This document shows positions 17,374 through 25,736 of a stretch of 55,319 nt of DNA, piece after piece. The DNA lies in assembly GCF_009696065.1 (NCBI RefSeq), contig NZ_VUMS01000019.1:1-55319 (forward strand), written 5' to 3'. Origin of the DNA: Oliverpabstia intestinalis (GTDB lineage: Bacteria > Bacillota > Clostridia > Lachnospirales > Lachnospiraceae). The translations under genes and the position numbers were made by a program. Within the stretch, counting starts at the first letter, position 1. Every line of letters starts with the position of its first letter. The notes under the pieces were generated by a model that was given only the letters and a program-made list of their open reading frames with translations, did no database searches and was not told the DNA's origin.

Positions 17374-17402
17374 TTGACGGAAGTGTGAAAACATAGGATA
17401 CT
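17374..17402 (+). promoter_or_regulatory. Candidate promoter of the ABC exporter pair
   Basis: TTGACG (17374-17379) and GATACT (17397-17402) with a 17-base spacer, 36 bases before the start codon. TATAAT at 17405-17410 is an alternative -10 but lacks a good -35 partner. Confidence 0.35.
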
Positions 17403-17438
17403 AGTATAATCGACATTGACATAAAATGGGGGCTTTTT

Positions 17439-19178
17439 ATGAAACTGATATTACGTTATTTAAAGAGGTACAAGCTGCTTGTTCTGCTGAATTTTATTTC
17501 CGTGTTTGGTTTTGCGCTGACGGAACTGGGGATTCCGACGGTGATTTCCATGATGGTGGATGATGGTGTGATGCAGCAGGACAAGGTATATCTGCTGCGG
17601 ATGGGCGGACTGATCGCGGTGATGTCTGTGGTTGGTGTGCTGGGAACAATTTTGCTGGGGTACTGCTGTGCCAGGATATCTACGGCTGTGACCTGTGATA
17701 TCCGGAATGATCTGTTTGAGAAGGTGCAGACCCTTTCCCATCAGGAGATGAATCAGATGGGTGTGTCTTCGCTGATTACGAGAACGAGTAATGATGCGCT
17801 GCAGATCATGAATTTCCTGAATGTGATTTTGCGGACGGCCATGCTGACGCCGGTTATGATCGTTGTCAGTTTTGCGCTGGTGATTATGTCATCGGTGAAG
17901 CTTTCATTGATTATAGCGGCGACAGTGCCGTTTATCATTCTTGGTGTGGTCGTGGTGGCAAAGGTATCGGGACCGGTAAGTGAGAAACAGCAGACGGCGC
18001 TGGATGGACTGAACAGGATTTTCAAGGAGAATCTGACAGGCCTCCGGGTCATCCGTGCGTTTAATAATCATCGGAGGGAGACGGAGCGTTTTGGTCAGCA
18101 GAATCGGCAGTTTGCGGCCCAGTCCCGGAAGCTTTTTACACTGATGACTTCGATGGAGCCGTTATTCTTTTTGCTGATGAATATTGCGGCGCTGGCCATT
18201 TATTTTACGGCCAGTTTTATGATCGATCAGCGGCTGCTGCAGGTGGGCAAGCTGATCGCCTTTATGGAGTATCTGTTCCATGCCATGTTTTCCATGATGC
18301 TGTTCTGTACGGTATTCATGATGTATCCGAGAGCGAATATTTCCGCAAAGCGTATTGAAGCGGTGATGAACATGGAGCCGGGAATCAAAAATGCGGACGC
18401 GGCACAGACAGAGACTTCGGATAAGATAGAGAAGATTACCTTTGACCATGTGGCTTTCTGTTATCCGGATGGGGAGGAAGCTGTGTTAAAAGATATTTCT
18501 TTTACGGCCCGTGCGGGGGAGACGGTGGCCATTATCGGAAGTACCGGTTCCGGGAAAAGTACGCTGATCCAGCTGATTCCGAGATTTTACGATGTCACGG
18601 AAGGCAGGGTACTGATCAATGATACGGATGTCCGGCAGATGGATGTTCGGAGACTGCGGGAAAAGATCGGCTTTGTCTCACAGAAGGCCAATTTGTTCAG
18701 CGGAACGATTGAAGAAAATATCCGTTTCGGCAGGGAGGATGCTTCGGAGGAGGAGATGATCCGGGCTGCGAAGATCGCGCAGGCTTACGATTTTATCATG
18801 GAGAAGCCGGGGCAATTTCAGGAGCGGATCGTGGAGGGCGCAGGCAATCTGTCCGGCGGTCAGAAACAGAGACTGTCCATCGCCAGAGCTCTGATCAGAC
18901 AGCCGCAGATCTATATCTATGATGATTCCTTTTCGGCACTGGATCTGAAAACGGATGCCAGACTGCGGAAGGCACTGAAACAGGAGATTACAGATGCCAT
19001 TGTGATCATTGTGGCCCAGAGGGTGTCGACGATCCTGGATGCGGATCGGATCATAGTTCTTGACGAAGGGCGGGTGGCCGGCATGGGACGCCATGAAGAG
19101 CTGCTCCGGGAATGTCCTCTCTATTATGAAATTGCAGCTTCCCAGCTGAGTGAGGAGGAACTGCAGCATGTCCGTTAA
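17439..19178 (+). CDS. ABC exporter half-transporter 1 (permease-ATPase, degenerate site)
   Basis: A 579-residue ABC half-exporter with six N-terminal membrane helices and a C-terminal ATPase domain: Walker A GSTGSGKST (about 367), signature LSGGQKQR (about 471), Walker B IYIYDDSFSALD. The usual catalytic glutamate after Walker B is Asp, so its own ATP site is probably weakly hydrolytic. It overlaps the next half-transporter by 11 bases. In heterodimeric exporters such as BmrCD, LmrCD and TM287/288, one site is degenerate in just this way. Likely substrates are drugs, lipids or peptides; none can be named. Confidence 0.93.
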   Translation: MKLILRYLKRYKLLVLLNFISVFGFALTELGIPTVISMMVDDGVMQQDKVYLLRMGGLIAVMSVVGVLGTILLGYCCARISTAVTCDIRNDLFEKVQTLSHQEMNQMGVSSLITRTSNDALQIMNFLNVILRTAMLTPVMIVVSFALVIMSSVKLSLIIAATVPFIILGVVVVAKVSGPVSEKQQTALDGLNRIFKENLTGLRVIRAFNNHRRETERFGQQNRQFAAQSRKLFTLMTSMEPLFFLLMNIAALAIYFTASFMIDQRLLQVGKLIAFMEYLFHAMFSMMLFCTVFMMYPRANISAKRIEAVMNMEPGIKNADAAQTETSDKIEKITFDHVAFCYPDGEEAVLKDISFTARAGETVAIIGSTGSGKSTLIQLIPRFYDVTEGRVLINDTDVRQMDVRRLREKIGFVSQKANLFSGTIEENIRFGREDASEEEMIRAAKIAQAYDFIMEKPGQFQERIVEGAGNLSGGQKQRLSIARALIRQPQIYIYDDSFSALDLKTDARLRKALKQEITDAIVIIVAQRVSTILDADRIIVLDEGRVAGMGRHEELLRECPLYYEIAASQLSEEELQHVR

Positions 19179-21039
19179 GAAGAATGAGAAGAAAATACAG
19201 AAAAATAACAAACGTATCGGATATTGCCTCAGATGCCTGGCAGGATTTTTGAAGCCTTATAAGGCAGGATTGATACTGGGGATTCTTATGATCGTGGTGG
19301 CCAATGCGACATTTGCCCTGAATCCTATTGTGGAAGGTCAGATGACGACCCAGCTTTACAAGGATGGGGAGGCAATTCTCTCCGGTGAGCCGGGAGCCCA
19401 TGTCCATTTTGATGTGATCCTGGGAGTCATGGGGACACTGGTCATCATTTATATCATCAAGACAGTATCCCAGCTGATCACGGCTGTTTTCCTGACAAAA
19501 GTACTGCAGCAGACCATGTATGATATCAGAAATGCGCTTCAGCAGAAGATTCATAGACTGCCGGTCCGCTATTTTGATGATCACGCCTTCGGTGATGTGC
19601 TGAGTGTTGTGACCAATGACGTGGACACGCTGGGCAATGCCCTTCAGCAGACGATGCAGCGTGTCATCGGGGCAGTGCTGACATTTATATTTGTTATTTC
19701 CATGATGTTTTATATCAACGGGGTTCTGGCCTGCATGGCGCTGGTGATCATACCACTGACAGTGATCGTGACGAAATTTTTCGTGACCCGTACCCAGAAG
19801 CTGTTTGATACCCAGCAGAACACGCTGGGCGAGCTCAACGGAACCATCACGGAGATGTACAGCGGTTTCAATGAAATCATTTTGTACAATAAGCAGGAGA
19901 TAGCGGTGGATAAATTCCATGATGTGAACGGCAGAATGCGGAAAACCTCTTTTCGGGCGCAGTTTGCCTCTTCTCTGATATCACCATGCATATCGCTGAT
20001 TACTTATCTGGCCATCGGCTGTGTGGCAGTAACGGGCTGTATTTTTGTGATCGACGGCGTGATGCCGTTGGGAAATCTGCAGGCATTTATCCGCTATATC
20101 TGGCAGATCAATGATCCGCTGTCCCAGATCTCCCAGCTGTCCGCCCAGGTGCAGTCGGCCTTTGCCGCCATGGGCAGGATATTTACTCTGCTGGATGAGG
20201 AAGAAGAGGAACAGGTGGGCCGCGTGGCCGTCCGTCCGGAAGACATCAGGGGAAGGGTAACTTTCGAGCATGTATCCTTTGGTTATGATGACCATTTGCT
20301 GATGAAGGATGTCAGTTTTGAGGCAAAGCCGGGACAGACTGTAGCGCTGGTGGGTGCCACAGGCGCCGGCAAGACGACGCTGATGAATCTTTTGCTTCGA
20401 TTTTATGATGTGAAGGGCGGCGCCATTAAAATAGACGGCATAGATATAAGGGATATGAACCGTGAGGAGCTGCGCCAGCTGTTTTCCCTTGTACTGCAGG
20501 ATACGTGGCTGTTCAAGGGCAGTATTTATGACAATATCCATTATGGCAAGCTGAATGCCAGGAAGGACGAGGTTATTCATGCGTCAAAAATGGCCAATGT
20601 TCATCATTTTATTAAGACACTGACAGGCAGTTATGATTTTGAGATCAACGAGGAAAGCAGCAATATTTCCCAGGGAGAAAAACAGCTGCTGACCATTGCC
20701 AGAGCCATACTAAAGGATCCGCGCATCATTATTCTGGATGAGGCCACATCTTCTGTGGATACCCGTATTGAGAAAATGCTGCAGGAGGCCATGAACACGA
20801 TCATGTCCAACAGAACATCCTTTGTTATTGCCCACCGGTTGTCGACGGTAAGGAATGCAGATATGATCCTGGTTATTGATGACGGAGACATTGTGGAGCA
20901 GGGGACCCATGAAGAACTGCTGGCGAAAAAGGGTGTGTATGAGAAGCTGTACCACAGCGGCATGGAGACAGAGAATGGGACAGAGAACCGTCCTTTATCC
21001 CTTGAAAAAGATGAACAAATCACGTATACTTGTGTATAA
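19168..21039 (+). CDS. ABC exporter half-transporter 2 (catalytic Walker B, REP-extended C-terminus)
   Basis: The partner half-exporter of 623 residues. ATG 19168 is preferred to an upstream GTG because GAGGAGG lies 11 bases before it. The ATPase domain has Walker A GATGAGKTT (about 396), an altered signature ISQGEKQLL, and a complete Walker B with glutamate (ILDEATSSVD). The altered signature faces the degenerate Walker B of its partner, so the two proteins form one canonical and one degenerate site, as expected of a heterodimer. The final 25 codons run through a REP element (20977-21001) and encode NGTENRPLSLEKDEQI, an extension not expected in the family. Confidence 0.93.
   Translation: MSVKKNEKKIQKNNKRIGYCLRCLAGFLKPYKAGLILGILMIVVANATFALNPIVEGQMTTQLYKDGEAILSGEPGAHVHFDVILGVMGTLVIIYIIKTVSQLITAVFLTKVLQQTMYDIRNALQQKIHRLPVRYFDDHAFGDVLSVVTNDVDTLGNALQQTMQRVIGAVLTFIFVISMMFYINGVLACMALVIIPLTVIVTKFFVTRTQKLFDTQQNTLGELNGTITEMYSGFNEIILYNKQEIAVDKFHDVNGRMRKTSFRAQFASSLISPCISLITYLAIGCVAVTGCIFVIDGVMPLGNLQAFIRYIWQINDPLSQISQLSAQVQSAFAAMGRIFTLLDEEEEEQVGRVAVRPEDIRGRVTFEHVSFGYDDHLLMKDVSFEAKPGQTVALVGATGAGKTTLMNLLLRFYDVKGGAIKIDGIDIRDMNREELRQLFSLVLQDTWLFKGSIYDNIHYGKLNARKDEVIHASKMANVHHFIKTLTGSYDFEINEESSNISQGEKQLLTIARAILKDPRIIILDEATSSVDTRIEKMLQEAMNTIMSNRTSFVIAHRLSTVRNADMILVIDDGDIVEQGTHEELLAKKGVYEKLYHSGMETENGTENRPLSLEKDEQITYTCV
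20977..21001 (+). repeat. REP element inside the 3' end of the ABC exporter gene
   Basis: Matches the flanking RAYT copies over GGGACAGAGAACCGTCC and ends in ATCCC, but the 3' arm has drifted so the hairpin is imperfect. It is translated in frame as part of the exporter's C-terminus. Confidence 0.8.
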
Positions 21040-21071
21040 GAGAAGATGAGTTTTGATGGAAGAGGGTTTGT

Positions 21072-22199
21072 TTGGGATTGAAGATTGCAATGATCGGACA
21101 GAAGGATATTCCGTCCAGAGAAGGCGGCGTTGAAGTCGCGGTGGAAGCGCTGGCTGTAAGAATGGCAGCGGAAGGCCATGATGTGACATTGTATACCTGT
21201 CACAGAGGCCTTATTGACAAGGCGGCAGTGAAGAAAATGCGGCGCTGCAGGACTTATCGGGGGGTTCATATTCGTGAGGTGCCCGTGATCAATGTGATGG
21301 GCATTTCGGCCATGATGTGTTCCCTGCTGGCCACGATTTGTGCATTATTTGGAAAATATGACTGTATACATTATCACGCTGAAGGACCGGCAGCCATGTC
21401 GTTTCTGCCGCATTTTTTTGGTATCAGAACCGTTGTGACCATACATGGTCTGGACTGGCAGCGCAGCAAATGGGGGAAGTTCGCATCCTGGTATCTGAAG
21501 CAGGGGGAAAAGATCGCTGTTGCCTGTGCAGATGAGATTATTGTACTTAGTGAGACTGCCCGGAGATATTTCCTGGAAACTTATCACAGAGAGACAGTGG
21601 TGATCCCCAACGGTATTGAGAGTCCGGTGAAACGGGAGGCCAGGATGATTACCCGGAAATGGGGACTTGAAAAAGACAATTACATCCTTTATCTGGGACG
21701 GGTCGTACCGGAAAAAGGGCTGGAGATACTGGTCAGGGCATTCCAGCGGGTGAGGACTGAGAAGAAGCTGGTGATTGCCGGCGCACCATCCGATACGGAG
21801 GTGTTCTACAAAAAACTGCAGGAAATAGCGGCAGCAGATAAACGGATCGTTTTCACCGGATTTGTCCGGGGCGAGGTGCTGGACGAACTGTACAGCAACA
21901 GTTATTTGTACTGTCTTCCTTCCGAATTGGAGGGGATGCCCATCAGTCTGCTGGAAGCCATGAGTTACGGCAATTGCTGTCTGTGTTCTGATATAGAGGA
22001 ATGTGCGTCTGTGCTGGACCGGTTTGGATACTTGTTCAAAAAGAGAGATGCAGAAGATCTGCGTCAATCTCTTCAGAAGCTCTGTGACAATCCGCAGCTG
22101 ATAGAATGCGGCAGAGATCAGGTAAGTGATTTTGTATGCGATCAATACAGCTGGGATGACAGCACTGAAAAAACGTTAAATCTGTATAAGAAACGGTAA
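21072..22199 (+). CDS. Glycosyltransferase family 4 protein
   Basis: A cytoplasmic-face GT4/GT-B glycosyltransferase of about 375 residues that would add a sugar to a polyprenyl-linked glycan. The N-terminal domain opens KIAMIGQKDIPSREGGVEVAVEALA, close to rhamnosyl/galactosyl transferases of capsule loci. The C-terminal domain has ILYLGRVVPEKGLEILVRAF and the nucleotide-binding ELEGMPISLLEAMSYG. A TTG start is inferred at 21072 (AGAGGG just upstream); TTG 21078 is possible. It opens polysaccharide set A, 32 bases after the ABC exporter. Donor and acceptor cannot be read from the sequence. Confidence 0.88.
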   Translation: MGLKIAMIGQKDIPSREGGVEVAVEALAVRMAAEGHDVTLYTCHRGLIDKAAVKKMRRCRTYRGVHIREVPVINVMGISAMMCSLLATICALFGKYDCIHYHAEGPAAMSFLPHFFGIRTVVTIHGLDWQRSKWGKFASWYLKQGEKIAVACADEIIVLSETARRYFLETYHRETVVIPNGIESPVKREARMITRKWGLEKDNYILYLGRVVPEKGLEILVRAFQRVRTEKKLVIAGAPSDTEVFYKKLQEIAAADKRIVFTGFVRGEVLDELYSNSYLYCLPSELEGMPISLLEAMSYGNCCLCSDIEECASVLDRFGYLFKKRDAEDLRQSLQKLCDNPQLIECGRDQVSDFVCDQYSWDDSTEKTLNLYKKR

Positions 22200-22224
22200 C
22201 AGTTCATTTGAATGGGAATTGATA

Positions 22225-23427
22225 ATGAGAATTCTAATGGTCAATAAGTTTCTGTATCCCGCAGGAGGTGCAGAAACTTATGTATTTCAGCTGGGTGCGT
22301 ACTGGGAGGCTAAGGGCCATAAAGTTGAATATTTTGGGATGGATCATCCTGAGAATGCGGTGAGAAACCGATGGGGTCTGTATACGGCTGCTGTGGATTT
22401 TCATAAAAGCGGTATACGGTCCAATATGGTGAATCCATTGAAGCTCGTTTATTCCATAGAAGCAAAAAGGAAGATGGGGGAGCTCCTCAAGGAATTTCAA
22501 CCGGATGTGGTGCATATCAACAATTTTAATTATCAGCTGACACCATCGATATTGCTGGCGATGGAGCAGTACCGGAAAAGGTATGGTCGAAAAATGCGCA
22601 TTGTCTATACAGCCCATGATCCCCAGCTTGTATGTCCAAGCCATTATATGTATCGGCCGGGATCGCATCAGGCATGTGACCAATGCCTGACCGGGGGATT
22701 CGTCCGCTGCATTGCCGGCCGGTGTATTCATGGTTCGCTCATCAGGAGCTGTCTGGGAACAGCAGAGGCGCTCTATTGGAATTGGCGGAAGGTTTATGGC
22801 AGTATAGATACTATTGTGTGCCCGTCTTCTTTTATGAAGGAAAAACTGGATACGAATCCGCTGCTTGCCGGGAAGACGGTTATGCTCCGCAATTTTGTCG
22901 GGAATATTGAACGAAGAGAAGCACAAAAAGGGAAATATGTGCTGTACTTCGGACGGTATTCGGAAGAGAAGGGAATACGTACACTTCTGGAGGTCTGTCG
23001 GGAGCTGCCGCATATTCCTTTTGTTTTTGCGGGGAGCGGTCCGCTGAACGATCTGATTTCAGGAATCGCCAATGTCCGGAATGTCGGTTTTTTAAGCGGA
23101 GAAGCTCTGGACAAGGTGATCCGGGAAGCCAGATTTTCAATATGTCCGTCAGAGTGCAATGAAAATTGTCCGTTTTCGGTCATAGAGAGTATGATGCACG
23201 GCACACCGGTGCTGGGGTCTGACCGGGGCGGAATCCCCGAGCTCATAGAGGACGGCTGTACAGGATGGATATTTAAGGCAGGGGATAAAGACGCACTGAA
23301 AGAAAAGATTCAGCTTATCTGGGAGAGTGAAGAACCGGAATTATTTGTACAGGCCTGCCGGGAAAAACAATTTGATTCCCCGGAGGAATATGGGAATAAA
23401 ATGCTCAGAATTTACCGCGGAGAATGA
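22225..23427 (+). CDS. Glycosyltransferase family 4 protein, Cys-rich insert
   Basis: A second GT4 enzyme of 400 residues. It begins MRILMVNKFLYPAGGAETYVFQLG and has the donor-site helix ENCPFSVIESMMHGTPVLGSDRGGIPELI. Between the two Rossmann domains lies a Cys-rich stretch (VCPSHYMYRP, ACDQCLTGGFVRCIAGRCIHGS) that is found in a subgroup of these transferases and may bind metal. ATG 22225 is chosen over an in-frame TTG at 22219. It follows the first GT4 by 25 bases and precedes a Stealth gene, so it acts in the same polymer pathway. The sugar specificity is unknown. Confidence 0.88.
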   Translation: MRILMVNKFLYPAGGAETYVFQLGAYWEAKGHKVEYFGMDHPENAVRNRWGLYTAAVDFHKSGIRSNMVNPLKLVYSIEAKRKMGELLKEFQPDVVHINNFNYQLTPSILLAMEQYRKRYGRKMRIVYTAHDPQLVCPSHYMYRPGSHQACDQCLTGGFVRCIAGRCIHGSLIRSCLGTAEALYWNWRKVYGSIDTIVCPSSFMKEKLDTNPLLAGKTVMLRNFVGNIERREAQKGKYVLYFGRYSEEKGIRTLLEVCRELPHIPFVFAGSGPLNDLISGIANVRNVGFLSGEALDKVIREARFSICPSECNENCPFSVIESMMHGTPVLGSDRGGIPELIEDGCTGWIFKAGDKDALKEKIQLIWESEEPELFVQACREKQFDSPEEYGNKMLRIYRGE

Positions 23428-23445
23428 GAGGAGGTGCAGATTCAG

Positions 23446-24480
23446 ATGGCGGAAAAGATCGATTTTATTGTTTTGTGGGTTGACGGAGCGGATCCGGAAT
23501 GGCAGAAAGAACGGGCAGCATTTTGCCCGGATGCGGTGAACAATGGTTCAGATGTCAATCGGTTCAGGGACTGGGATCTGATGCGTTACTGGTTCAGAGG
23601 GGTTGAGCATTTCGCACCGTGGGTCAACCGGGTCTTTTTTGTGACCAGCGGACAGGTTCCGCAATGGCTGAATACGGCACATCCGAAGTTAAGACTGGTA
23701 AAGCATGAGGATTATATTCCGTCACAGTATCTTCCGACGTTCAATTCTAATGTCATTGAATTGTGGCTGAATCGCATTCCGGAATTGAGTGAACATTTTG
23801 TATTGTTCAATGATGATATGTTTCTGACAGCCCCGGTCGGACCGGAGGATTTTTTTAAAAATGGTCTTCCGATGGAAATGGCTTTGATGGATATGGCAAC
23901 AGCCCCGGATCCGGGAGATTGTCTGCCTCATATGCAGATCAATAATTTTGCTGTGATCAACCGGCATTTCAATAAAAAGGAAGTGCTGAAGCGGAATGCC
24001 GGAAAATTTTTTACTTATAAATATGGCAGGGAACTGCTGAGAAATATACTTCTGTTTCCATTTCAGTATTTTTCATGTTTTCGGGACTCTCATCTGCCAT
24101 CTTCCTATCTGAAGCGGACATTCGATTGTGTATGGAAGGAAGAAGGTGAATTGCTGGCGCAATGCAGCCATAACCGTTTCCGTTCCAAGTCGGATCTGAC
24201 CCACTGGCTGATGAAATGCTGGCAGATCTGTGAGGGCAATTTTGAAGCACGGAGCAGCAGATGGGGCCGGCATTTTGAATTGTGGGAGGATGAAATAGAG
24301 GATATCTGCAGCAGTCTGGAGCAGCAGCGTTATCGGGCTGTATGTCTGAATGACAGTAAGACAGATGTTGATTTTGACCATATCAAACAGCGGCTGACGG
24401 AGAGCTTCGAAAAGATTCTGCCGGAAAGGTCAGCATTTGAACTGGAAGAAATGTATATAGAGAGGAAGTCGGTCATATGA
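23446..24480 (+). CDS. Stealth-family sugar-phosphate transferase (set A)
   Basis: Stealth proteins are hexose-1-phosphate transferases that make phosphodiester-linked capsules. This 344-residue member shows the four conserved blocks: CR1 KIDFIVLWVDGADPEW near residue 4, CR2 from RFRDWDLMRYWFRGVEHFAPWVNRVFFVTSG through HFVLFNDDMFLTAPV, CR3 around NRHFNK, and CR4 CSHNRFRSKSDLTHWLMKCWQ. The NDD aspartates are the likely metal site. ATG 23446 has AGAGGAGG 11 bases upstream. It overlaps the following polymerase-like gene by 4 bases. Two more Stealth genes occur in set B, so both polymers may carry sugar-phosphate. Confidence 0.88.
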   Translation: MAEKIDFIVLWVDGADPEWQKERAAFCPDAVNNGSDVNRFRDWDLMRYWFRGVEHFAPWVNRVFFVTSGQVPQWLNTAHPKLRLVKHEDYIPSQYLPTFNSNVIELWLNRIPELSEHFVLFNDDMFLTAPVGPEDFFKNGLPMEMALMDMATAPDPGDCLPHMQINNFAVINRHFNKKEVLKRNAGKFFTYKYGRELLRNILLFPFQYFSCFRDSHLPSSYLKRTFDCVWKEEGELLAQCSHNRFRSKSDLTHWLMKCWQICEGNFEARSSRWGRHFELWEDEIEDICSSLEQQRYRAVCLNDSKTDVDFDHIKQRLTESFEKILPERSAFELEEMYIERKSVI

Positions 24481-25736
24481 ATGCTGTAACGAATAGAAAA
24501 GCAGGCCTGTGTTTATTCTGGATCATACTTTTCCTCATGCAGAACCGTTTGCAGCAATGGTATCAGCCATTCCAGTATATTGATGAACTGTTTGCGGCAC
24601 TGTTTATCCCGCTGTTTGTTATTCGGGTCTTACAGAAGAAGAGAAGCTTTGAACGGAGCAGAGAGAACGGATGCTTCCTGATTTTTCTGCTTATTTTCTG
24701 GGTATTCGGATGGGTCGGACATTTCTGGTATCAGTATCAGCCATTGAGCAATGCGCTGAAGGATTCCTTTGTAAATTTAAAATTTTTCATGGCGGCAGGG
24801 ACTGCCTTTTTGATGTTCTGCGATGAGGCACTGGATTTTGATCGGTTTCAGGACAGGCTATGGCCGGTGTTGAACGGAATAACTGTTCTGTTATTTATAC
24901 TGTGTCTGGCCGATCTTGGATTTGGCATATTTTCCACGGAGACCCGGGGCGGCATGCGGGCTGTGAAGCTGTTTTATTCCGCCTATACATTTCTGGTGGG
25001 CCAGTGTGTCGGTTTAAGTGCCATTTATCTGTGGTTTTATGAGAAGAAACAGAAGAAGATCCTGCCATTCCTGTGTATGCTGGCTTTTATTATGCTGAGT
25101 ACGCGCAGAGCAAAAGCGATGGGGGCAGTGGCCTGTATTCTGCTGGTGTACCTGCTTGTTTTCCATAAGCGGCAGAAGCTTAGTAAAAAGGTAAAAATAC
25201 TGACGGCAGGGGTGCTGGGGCTGGCGGTGGCCGGCGGCCTGTATCAGCTGGTCAGTTATTATTATACAATGGGTGTGGAATCAGCCCGGGCTGTACTGAC
25301 CATTGGCGCGCCGTTTATTGCCGCTGATCATTTTCCTTTCGGCAGCGGCTGGGGGACCTATGGGTCGGCTTTTTCTGCGGACCCCTATTCTCCGGTCTAC
25401 GGTATGTACCGTATGGCGGGGGTCTGGGGAATGTCCCCGGACTATCATGAGTTCCTGTCAGATACTTTCTGGCCGATGATTCTTGGTCAGTGCGGATATT
25501 TCGGCTTTGCCGCCTTTATCGTTGTGCTGGTACTGCTGGTCAGGAAAATTTTTCGGCTGAAACCGGATAAAGCAGCTTTTGCGTCCGCTTTGATTCCGCT
25601 GCTGTATCTCATGATATCCAGTACCAGTGAATCAGCCTTTGCCAGCCCGGCGGCGGTCCCGCTGGCCTTCTGGCTCGGTCTGCTGTTTGCGGAATGGAAG
25701 GTAAGAGGCAGTAAGAGACAGGAGATTGTGCCGTGA
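24477..25736 (+). CDS. O-antigen polymerase/ligase-like membrane protein (Wzy type, set A)
   Basis: A 419-residue polytopic membrane protein with about 10-12 hydrophobic segments and a large hydrophilic loop in the C-terminal half (about 270-340, including SAFSADPYSPVYGMYRM and GMSPDYHEFLSDTFWP). This layout is typical of Wzy polymerases and WaaL-type ligases, which join polyprenyl-linked repeat units. Sequence conservation in these families is low, so the call rests on topology and on its position between glycosyltransferase and flippase genes. Start and stop overlap both neighbours (ATGA and GTGA), so it is translated with them. Confidence 0.75.
   Translation: MNAVTNRKAGLCLFWIILFLMQNRLQQWYQPFQYIDELFAALFIPLFVIRVLQKKRSFERSRENGCFLIFLLIFWVFGWVGHFWYQYQPLSNALKDSFVNLKFFMAAGTAFLMFCDEALDFDRFQDRLWPVLNGITVLLFILCLADLGFGIFSTETRGGMRAVKLFYSAYTFLVGQCVGLSAIYLWFYEKKQKKILPFLCMLAFIMLSTRRAKAMGAVACILLVYLLVFHKRQKLSKKVKILTAGVLGLAVAGGLYQLVSYYYTMGVESARAVLTIGAPFIAADHFPFGSGWGTYGSAFSADPYSPVYGMYRMAGVWGMSPDYHEFLSDTFWPMILGQCGYFGFAAFIVVLVLLVRKIFRLKPDKAAFASALIPLLYLMISSTSESAFASPAAVPLAFWLGLLFAEWKVRGSKRQEIVP

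Larger units (their letters stand above)
17133..17438. other. Intergenic stretch between RAYT and ABC exporter
   Basis: About 306 bases without a gene. It holds the GTG-start ribosome binding site of the RAYT gene on the minus strand, an AT-rich middle in which I see no gene, the second REP copy (17339-17364) and a candidate promoter for the ABC exporter (17374-17402). Confidence 0.7.

Noticed and set aside
19051-19920. 289-codon minus-strand frame
   Set aside because: Antisense to the ABC exporter pair; no motif, no start signal.
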